This document shows, in pieces, positions 56,047 to 64,000 of a stretch of DNA of 64,000 nt (position 1 is its first letter; each line of letters begins with the position of its first letter). The notes below the pieces were generated by a model. That model was not told the origin of the DNA and did no database searches. It was given only the letters and a program-made list of their open reading frames with translations. The position numbers and the translations under genes are program-made. Source of the DNA: Strix aluco (taxonomy: Eukaryota; Chordata; Aves; Strigiformes; Strigidae). Where the stretch lies: positions 2,850,632 through 2,914,631 of the forward strand of contig NC_133933.1 of NCBI RefSeq assembly GCF_031877795.1. The letters are read 5' to 3'.

Positions 56047-56116
56047 ATGGCGCTTACTAGATCTCTGGTTTTCGCTTTGATCGGTTGGGTTACGTTCATC
56101 TGTCTCGATGCACAAA
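56047..56116 (+). CDS. Cadherin exon: signal peptide
   Basis: 23 codons MALTRSLVFALIGWVTFICL to DAQ plus one base; donor CAAA|gtaagt. A CAG at 56039-56041 after a T-rich tract could be an acceptor, implying an upstream non-coding exon. Confidence 0.75.
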
Positions 56117-59100
56117 GTAAGTAGTGTTATTTTTATAAGTGCTTGTGACTCTGCTCCTGCTTTTATCGAAATTGAACAAAATCAAATTTATTAAATTCAT
56201 ATAAATCACAATCCTAGAAATTTGAAATACATCGATCTGTTGACTGATAAAATAACATCTAAACAAGCAATCTTCTCGGTGCCCGTGGAAGTGGTCTGTG
56301 GAGTCGGAAGGGCTCAGTGATCACAAGTTGAAAACCACTGCTCTTGTATGTACAGTGGGTTTTTAAAAGTTCGCTGTGAACTTTTTTGGGCTTGGTTATT
56401 TTATATCTGCAGCAGACATTAAATGAAATATCTAGGCTGAAATTGAGTCTGAGGATGTGTAGTTTGGAAGTTGGGATCAGCTGAATTCCTTGCTGCTGTC
56501 ATTCTGCCAAATTAGATTGCAGTAGTTGCCATTTTTATATCTGATATTTGCTGTAGTGGTAAGGACTCCTTTAAAAGGAGGGCTTCCAGGAAGTGAAAAT
56601 TGTGCCATCCAGCAGCTGAATGTGGGAGTAGAAACAGTATCTGTGTGCCTAAACTGGAGGTCTTAATATAATTTTGGTTCTTCAGCCTTCCTAGAGAATC
56701 TTCAGAACACTGGAAACGCTCAAGTGTCTTTCCTTTGTTTCTGATTGCTCCAGAGAATCACCAGGACTGGCCGAAGGAAATCTTTTCTTTGGGGAAAAAA
56801 GCAACAAGAGGCTTTATTTAGTTATTGAATTTCCTTTATTCGACTGTGACGTAATATTCCAACCACTTCCAAGCTTCTAGTTTTTTGATCTTTTTCAGTA
56901 GTCTAGAGCGCTGCTTTCTCAGTTAGGCTTTTGGAATACTCAAAGTTGGAGGCAGAGAATTAGACCCATAACCAGCAGCTGCTGACTGTAGAAGTATTCA
57001 CGAGGGTTTGTTCGGTTACTTGCGTAGAAATCTGTCCACTGCCCACTTATAAATGAGATCCTATAAAGTGGTGTAAATATCAAGGCGTCTGCCTAGCCAG
57101 GCAAAAATAGCCCACTACTTCTTTTACCAACTATCACTTTGAATATACGGTAAAGGTGGCAAGGAGAAGAGTGGGGACGCTCTTAGCGTTGGTGCAAACC
57201 CACGTAAGACCACAAAAGTTGCACGGGTATCCATAAGAGCGTGGACTGCACTATGGCAGCTCTGCTGAGTCATTCTGGTCAGGGAAGGAGGAAGAAAATC
57301 TGGTGGATTTCTGGGTTTCTGTGTGTATGGTTTGCAGATCTAAAAAAAAAAATGTCACTTTTTATCACACAGAGAAAATGTAGAGAGGTCACTGAAGTAC
57401 AATAAACCACTTATGAAAGCCACTTCTCAGGAAAAAACTATGCTTCAAAAGTGCCAACTTCTAAAAAAAATTTAAGGAGAATAAATTTCAGGTAAATTTG
57501 CCAGTGTGCCTTTACCCTAAGCTCTTGGATTTTTGCTAGAATTTCAGTGGTGAAGAGTTTTGTGTTTATAGTTTTCTTGGGAGCAGAAAACATTTGCAAG
57601 GCCAAGGTACAAAAGTAGTTTCGGTTGTGATTTCTACAAATGTTTCAGCAGGAAATTAACAAGCAGTGTTTCATTATGTCAGGCAATAAAGCCCAAGTTT
57701 CTGTTTGGACAGGGTACAGAGGAAGGACCTTTCTGTAGCTGGACATCTTCACATCCTTTTTTGATAGCTGCTTTTTAAGTTATGAAGTCCTTCATTGCAG
57801 AATTTTTTGGGGCAAGAATAGCTTGGGTCCAAGACACCAATGTTTACCTACTTTGTGTAATATTGTATTGTTTTAAACCCTGAAAATTATGTCAAGGTGC
57901 CACCATGATAAATGTCTTCCAGCTTGCTTTGAACTAGTGTGTGTGGCTGATTTTACACAGCATAAGCTTTTTTACCTTGTACTATTCCTGGAAGTAGTCC
58001 CTCTGGGTCATTTGTACATGACTTTCCCTTTTCTTTTTAGAAACCACAAGTATAAATTGTGACACAACACCCAACCCACTCGTGCTGTCACAGTTTTTGG
58101 ATGAATATACAGGTAAAATCATGATTCTATCCTAGAATTGTCTGATTTGCTCCCTGATATGCGTAGTACTTTAATGCTTTGCATAGTGTATTTTATAATG
58201 AATCTGTATTATGAATTGATTTACAATAGTCTTCATGGCTGGATGCAGCAGCTGCCTACATGGCATACTGCTGAGCAGAATAAATATGAAACCCCAAATT
58301 CCCCGATCCAAGGATCTCACTGTCTGAATAGACAGAGCAGGCAAAGAGGAAGGAGACAAGTACAGAAAAAGTGATGTTTACAGTTCACCTTGTCCAGTCA
58401 CCCCACAAGAGCCTTCAGAGCTCTGCTCTGCTTTAGACTAGAGCCTCTCTGAAAGCCAATTTTTTGTTTTGTTGGGGCAGTAGGGAGAGCAGATGGGGTG
58501 CAGAGGAACAAGCAGGCTTGCAGTACGGGGCGTTACAGGATCAGTGCTGGCCACTGGATCTATTTGCATTTTCTATTCTAATTTTCTTTGTTAATGTAGC
58601 ACACTGTGTATTATTCTGATGTTTATTTAATTTGTGCAGCCTGACAGGGTTAATGTTAATTTATCCCCACATTTTCTATGCTTTCTTAGCCTAGCTGGTG
58701 AAGTGTGACTGTGCCTTGGAGACAAAATCCTGCACTGGGGGAAGTACAGTGACTGCAAGAGAGCGCAGTGCAGAAGAGTAGACAGTACTTTTTTTTTTGT
58801 ATTTACATTGCAAATGCAGTACAGAGGATAACTCCATTCTCCTTTCCTCCCACCACTAACCAGAGAGGTTACTGTGTTAGTGAAGGGTAGTGTGCTGTTG
58901 TCTGTGACTACGCTGTCTGTTAGAGGCAGCCTTGCCGTCAGGATTTGACTTGCCTAACGGATATACAGCGATCTCACAAGGCAAAGCCTTAGGTTATGGC
59001 CAGTCTTCCCCTCCAGATATGTCATAACCTTTAGGATCTCATGGAAGCATGCACCAGGCCCATGCTGGCTGTCCACAGGTGACCTTCTGGTTGTAAACAC

Positions 59101-62100
59101 TTAAAAATAAACACTTCAGCCTTTCAGCAAGGTGTGATACAGGGCAGTGTTTTTTCCAGTCGCTGTTGAAACATGTCTTTCAAAGCTGTAAGAGCATGGC
59201 TTCTGGGTCTCACTCTTGCATGGAAATAGAAAAGAATGACCTTTCACTCTGAATCCTTGCCATTTAATTTTTAAGCAGCTAGCAAGAAGTCTGACCCATT
59301 GTGTGTGTCATGTCTGAGTGTACCTTCTGACATAACTTTAATGAATAAGCAAGAGAGATGACCAGCTTCAATTTTTCCCAGCACTTCCTCTTCGTTAGGC
59401 TGTCTCCACTGGACAGAAGGCAGCTGCTTGATACTTCTTGTCTGAATGTATCCAACTCTGGACAGAGGATTAGACAGTATATCAGCAGGCAAAGATAGAT
59501 TTTTGTTTTCCTAGAATGTGGTTTTTTTCCAACAGTTTCAACACCGCACACAATAGTGTGATAGCACACAAGGGAGACACAGCCCAGTTGTTCTGTACTT
59601 ACTGCCATCTGGACTTTCTCCTTACACGCAATTATAGCCCAGTATCTTTGGGCTGGTAGCTGACAGCATTCCAGACACTCCCTGCTGTTGGAAGAAGACA
59701 AGGTTCCCTTCCTTCAGGCGCTTCGAGACCAAAACCGCAAGTCTATATGTGGAGATTAGGGATGTGACTGTTACAGAAGGGTTTTACTACCCTAAATTAG
59801 TAGTGATGGAGTACAAAAACAATGGAGTAAGAAAGAAACACAGCTAGCATTTTTCCTGAAGATCATGGAAAATATTTGGGATATTTTGGAGGGGAGACAG
59901 GATTATGAGTTTGCAATCCAGATAATGCGTTTCATGAGAAGATAAGTATTATTTCATAAACACAATATCTTGATAATATGAGTAAGGTAACTTTAATTTA
60001 TTTAATAAAATTACCAGTAGCACCACACTGGATGGTTTAAAAGGATACATTTCAAAAACACGTTCAAGCACAGATTTGGTGTTTAATTGAGGAAGTAATG
60101 CACTCTCTACTAAAATGATAGTGAGTCTAATATGAATCATGATAATGACAAATAGCAAGTTTTAATATTTTCAAGACAATAGCTCCTAAATGCATGGTTG
60201 TAGAAAATCACGTTCAAACTGATTCAAAACATGCATTGTTTTGTGTTTCAGTGTTTTGTACTTCTAGGAACAGATTAAAGGAGGGGCCATACACTTACTA
60301 TTCAGTACCAAAATCAAAATTTAAACAACCACAAGCCTGAATCCAGATTCACACTGGATTCTAACTGCTTGATAGACTCAACTAAGAGATAAAAAATGCC
60401 CTCGTGTTTGGAAAATACTGAAACTGGTCCCACGCAGCCCTGACTAGCCTCTTGCTGATTTTTCATTACATTTCCTGACTTTGATTACATTTCGATTACA
60501 TTTTCACACTAAATGTGAAAAAAGTTTTGCAGCATAAAGCTGTTTCCAGAAAATGATGGAAATTTAGGTGTAAATTATATCAAGCTTTTTAATTCTGAAC
60601 ATATTGTTACAGAGTGTGAATATATTGGAAGAAGTGAGTTTGTGTGGTTTTAAAAACAGATTGATGCACTTGTGCACAGTACTTAAGGGGGCTTTAACAG
60701 ATCTCATCCTTTAGCTGAAAATGCCAAAATAATACAAAATGTAACCAAAGGTAACCAGTAATCTAGTTGTCAATACATATGAAATTAATCGATGGAGTTC
60801 TTTTCCATAAAGCAACCTAAATTGTTACACTTTCTCTTACAGGTGATATAGAATGGATTACAAATATCCCACCCAATGTAAATTTGAAATTAAAAGAGTA
60901 TCTGTTCCCTGAACATTTACCATATGTGGAGCTAGTATATAATTCTGGATCTAATAATGCAACAGTGAGGACTCGTAAACCACTGGATGTTGATTCTATT
61001 GAGGTATTCTTTTCACTGCATGTAAAACCTAGATAGAAAGGTTTTCTTGTCAGGTGAAAAAAAGTAGCACTAAGACATAAATTTTAATTGTTCATTCTCT
61101 CACGATACAGGTTGGTATTTCAAAAAATTGACTCGTGAGAAAGAGCACCATAGGTTTCAGTATCTACCTCTCAGTAGAATCTGTTAAATGTCTTCAGTTT
61201 CCTATAACTGTAAACTTACCTGGCATCTGACAGGTTCTTTCATAATCATGTGTTGTCACTTGTCATGAAAGCCGTAAATACGCAGTTAGGATACGTGTTG
61301 CTTTTCTTAAAGCTCATCTCTGTCACAGGAATTATTTCATCAAAGTGAGATTGATCAGATATAATCTGGTAGAAGGCAATCCTTAGTCGCAGGAATATTT
61401 ACACAAGTGCTTCACTTTGCACATGAATAGATCCTCCGTTGGTTGATGCAGAAGAGGATAGGTCCTTCTTCCTAGGCCATTCTTGCTATGTAGGACTACC
61501 AGAAATCTATAAAGCAATATTAAAATTTTTCCTGGCTGAAGTTGCCTCTGAATATGAAAATGGTGTAGTTCTGCAGAGTAAGCAGAGGCTATTTTTAATA
61601 CAAGTACTATTTCAGAGTAGCACTGTACTTGACAGAATTGACCCATACATATTTTTAAAACCACTGTTACAGCCAAGACTTCTAATTGGTGAAAACGTAC
61701 TTACAACTTTTACAATCGCATTTCTCATTCGGATAGTTTCCGAATGGCTTAAAACACTTTTTATGCTTCTTACACACATATTCTCCTATTATCTGTCAAT
61801 TTTCTACCAGAGAGAAAAGACAAGTACGGGGATGGTGGGTGGATACCAGCAGTAGACGAATGGCAGCCAAATAAGCTTTACAATTAATAATTTGTAATGA
61901 CTTTGCTATATAAGCAGTGTGTTTTGGTACAACACACCCGAGAATTCAAGTACCACAAGTTGTTTTGTATAATTTTGACATAAACATTCTTTGACAATCA
62001 TATTAGGAGTTCATAGATTATATTATTTATTTGCTTGTTTGTTAATTTTTTAGAATGACCATCTCTTTTATGCTGTTGTTTGCCAAAGGATTGGAACAGT

Positions 62101-63832
62101 AAGTAAAAGACAGGTTTTATCAACTGTATTTTTTTGTCTAAGTTTAATGCAAATTATTGTTTTCTGAAATAATATTTCATTTAAAGCCATGATGCAGGGA
62201 GTTAAGAGTACCTTGTAGAAGATATATTTGTTTAAATGTACTGATTGGAATGAGTGTTTTTGTTCACAGAAAACTGAAAATAAAATTTAAAAAGTTAATT
62301 CTGAAATATTTTCAAAAACTTGTTACTCCATTATTAGAAATGGTAGTCTAACTCTCTCATTACAGTTTTTGGAACTGAAGGGTGTCTCTTTGAAGATCTC
62401 ATTTTATATGATGAAGTTAAATGTTAGCAGTATGCTGCTATCCCACTGCTGTCTTTTCTGATATGTCTTTTGCTTCCATTCTGAAGATTAACGAGATAGA
62501 GAATGCACGGGACGTAACCTTAGAAGATGTAAATGACAATTCTCCACAATTTCTACAAACTCACTATAATGCTTCAGTATCAGAGGTGGGTTATGGCAAA
62601 TGTTAATATTTATTTCTTGTGATATTTTTAAATTACTTTTTGGGGCCAAAACATATGAGGTTCTGATGTGATCACACTGATATTAGATGAGTAGATGCAC
62701 TCTTATGGGACTTTCCTATGCCTTCTGGTGGGTGTGGAAAAGAATGGCCGAGCTGCATGTACAGCTGGAGGCATGGGGTGAAGAAGAAACATCCAGCTAT
62801 CTGACCCAAAATGGAAATTGGAAGTAATTTGCATCTGCTAAGGAGGTGGCTCGGCTTTCCTGCCAGAAGTTAGGAAGGATACCAGAAGGGGCTTGTGACT
62901 GAGCATCTGATGATCCTTATTTCCTCTAGGTATCCGCAATAAATTTCACGGTTATAAAAGTGGAAGCTCTGGATAAAGATTTTTCACCTTTCTTCAGCCT
63001 CGTTACTTACAGTCTTTGGGTGAGTGCCCTTTGTTTGTCAGAGACTGTGAACACCAGTCTACATATCATAAGAAATACAGCCTGGCACCTGATCCAAGTG
63101 TGCTGTCTTGCACTGTGCGGTTAAGATGACACATCTGCAAAAAGCTAGCATCAACATGACGATTTAAAATTAGAATTTATACCACAGGATCGGCCCATCG
63201 TGCAGTGAGCCCTGAATCTTGTTTCTCAACATTTGTGAATGTTCTTCAGCTACAGCTGAGGAACTCGGTGATCCTTTCTAGAAGCAGGAGTGAAACAGTT
63301 TCCCCTCTTTTTAAAGTGTGTGTTTGATTTGCTGTTAATCTCCAGTCCTGCTGAGGTATATATGTAAGCCACCTGAAGTAAGATTATTTCAGCTAACTTT
63401 AGGTCTCTGCAGTGGAGATCTTCACATCTGAGTTTCCTGTATCTGCTCCTTTTACAGCTGGTGAAGGGAAGCTGGTGCCATTCAGCCGATCTGCTTTAGC
63501 TATTGACCACAGGATGAGATAAATCAGATAGAAAGTCTAATGGCACTGATGGGAGAGGCAATAGAATGTATTGAAGAGGATCAGCATTTACCTTTACAGT
63601 GGTGGTGTTTGAGAGATTGCTGGTCCTTTATGAAGAATAGTCCAATAGTAAAGGTGGTAAGAGAAAAGAAAATGTGTTTCATTGTTAATCATGTAAAATA
63701 TGTGATTTATTCCTTTAACAGGGTCCAAACTCCGATTACTTTTATATAAGGGAAGGAGATGGAAACATCATGGTGAATAAAACACTGGATTACAACAAGA
63801 TCAACCTTTTCAATTTAACAGTCCAAGCAAAG
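56047..63832 (+). CDS. Cadherin-superfamily cell-surface protein, CDHR5-like (5' part)
   Basis: Seven exons in consistent phase: 56047-56116, 58041-58112, 60843-61003, 62054-62098, 62487-62585, 62930-63019 and 63722-63832, giving 216 residues before the right edge. A signal peptide (MALTRSLVFALIGW, 1-23) precedes a first cadherin repeat with C30 and C111, then the DVNDNSPQF calcium linker (130-138). The second repeat has ALDKD (163-166, DxD), DYFYI and TLDYNK, where canonical repeats have an acidic residue after the Tyr. Five or so N-glycosylation sequons support an extracellular location. The spacing from the second Cys (CQRIGT) to DVNDN and the early-Cys/late-Cys layout resemble human CDHR5, an intermicrovillar adhesion protein. 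CDHR5-like is my inference; cadherin is firm. The transmembrane part is off the window. Confidence 0.85.
58041..58112 (+). CDS. Cadherin exon: start of mature protein
   Basis: 72 nt encoding KTTSINCDTTPNPLVLSQFL and DEYT. Acceptor TTCTTTTTAG|AAACC, donor ACAG|gtaaaa. Carries the first cysteine, C30. Confidence 0.8.
58113..60842 (+). other. Cadherin-gene intron 2
   Basis: 2.7 kb with no recognised gene or repeat. A minus-strand 140-codon open frame at 59279-59701 looks like chance. Confidence 0.55.
60843..61003 (+). CDS. Cadherin exon: repeat 1 core
   Basis: 161 nt encoding GDIEWITNIPPNVNLKLKEY through KPLDVDSIE. Acceptor CTCTTACAG|GTGAT, donor GAG|gtattc. Contains a NAT glycosylation sequon. 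Confidence 0.82.
62054..62098 (+). CDS. Cadherin exon: 45-nt, second Cys
   Basis: Encodes NDHLFYAVVCQRIGT, phase 0 both ends. Acceptor AATTTTTTAG|AATGAC, donor ACA|gtaagt. C111 is predicted to pair with C30 by analogy with CDHR5. Confidence 0.78.
62487..62585 (+). CDS. Cadherin exon: DVNDN linker
   Basis: 33 codons including RDVTLEDVNDNSPQFLQTHY, the diagnostic inter-repeat calcium motif. Acceptor TTCTGAAG|ATTAAC, donor GAG|gtgggt. Confidence 0.92.
62930..63019 (+). CDS. Cadherin exon: repeat 2, first half
   Basis: 30 codons VSAINFTVIKVEALDKDFSP to VTYSLW with the calcium-binding DKD. Acceptor TTCCTCTAG|GTATCC, donor TGG|gtgagt. Confidence 0.9.
63722..63832 (+). CDS. Cadherin exon: repeat 2, second half
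   Basis: 37 codons GPNSDYFYIREGDGNIMVNK and TLDYNKINLFNLTVQAK. Acceptor CCTTTAACAG|GGTCC, donor AAG|gtatga. The last exon in the window; the gene continues to the right. Confidence 0.92.
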
Positions 63833-64000
63833 GTATGATATAAATTAAAAGAAGAATGAGAACCACAATAGTTCTGCAGTGATACTTCCATTGTTATAAC
63901 ATGTCAGTTTCTACAAATTTACAATTTAGGGAGTTCCCAGGCCAAAAGCTGTGTCTGCATCTTGGCTTATACTGCATAAAAAGTAGCACATTCTTAATAT

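Noticed and set aside
59279..59701. 140-codon minus-strand frame in a cadherin-gene intron
   Set aside because: No domain, no splice context; compatible with chance.
61439..61855. 138-codon plus-strand frame with a hydrophobic tail in a cadherin-gene intron
   Set aside because: No phase-compatible splice sites in cadherin frame and no recognised family; such a length is expected about once by chance in a window this size.

Overview
The window reads as vertebrate nuclear DNA, most likely from a bird. The genes are split into many short GT-AG exons. Two dense CpG islands mark promoters, and the only interspersed repeats I recognise are a CR1 LINE 3' end (about 6.40-6.62 kb) and a short fragment resembling a common avian LTR-type repeat (29.81-29.88 kb). 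Gene content and order (PUS10 on the minus strand, then PEX13 and SANBR/KIAA1841 on the plus strand) match the human 2p16.1-p15 block. The species cannot be named from the sequence alone.

Layout. (1) 1-17.7 kb, minus strand: the 5' part of PUS10, a tRNA pseudouridine synthase. I rebuilt six consecutive coding exons with matching phases (15705 down to 1206), including a 35-nt exon at 5510-5544. They give the first 229 codons plus 2 nt; the rest of the gene lies off the left edge. (2) 17.2-18.1 kb: a CpG island shared head-to-head by PUS10 and PEX13. (3) 17.87-22.13 kb, plus strand: complete PEX13 (4 exons, 397 aa), the SH3-bearing peroxisomal import docking protein, with about 2 kb of 3' UTR. 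(4) 24.1-27.0 kb: intergenic. (5) 27.0-27.85 kb: a second CpG island with a full CRE and two inverted CCAAT boxes, the SANBR promoter. (6) 31.0-50.55 kb, plus strand: complete SANBR, 20 coding exons in unbroken phase, 718 aa, with SANT and BTB regions and an acidic segment, then about 2 kb of 3' UTR. (7) 52.6-56.0 kb: intergenic. (8) 56.05 kb to the right edge, plus strand: the start of a cadherin-type cell-surface gene. Seven phase-matched exons encode a signal peptide, an atypical first cadherin repeat with two cysteines, a DVNDN calcium linker and most of a second repeat. Its closest resemblance that I can recall is to CDHR5 (mu-protocadherin).

How the genes relate. PUS10 (RNA modification) and PEX13 (peroxisome import) share a promoter region but no known pathway. 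SANBR is a nuclear regulator of class-switch recombination. They look like conserved syntenic neighbours rather than a functional cluster. The cadherin is the least expected item: I recall no cadherin next to SANBR in human, where C2orf74, AHSA2 and USP34 follow. It is the best candidate for something under-described. All protein identities come from recalled family sequences and not from a search; exon boundaries come from splice-site consensus, phase and homology.
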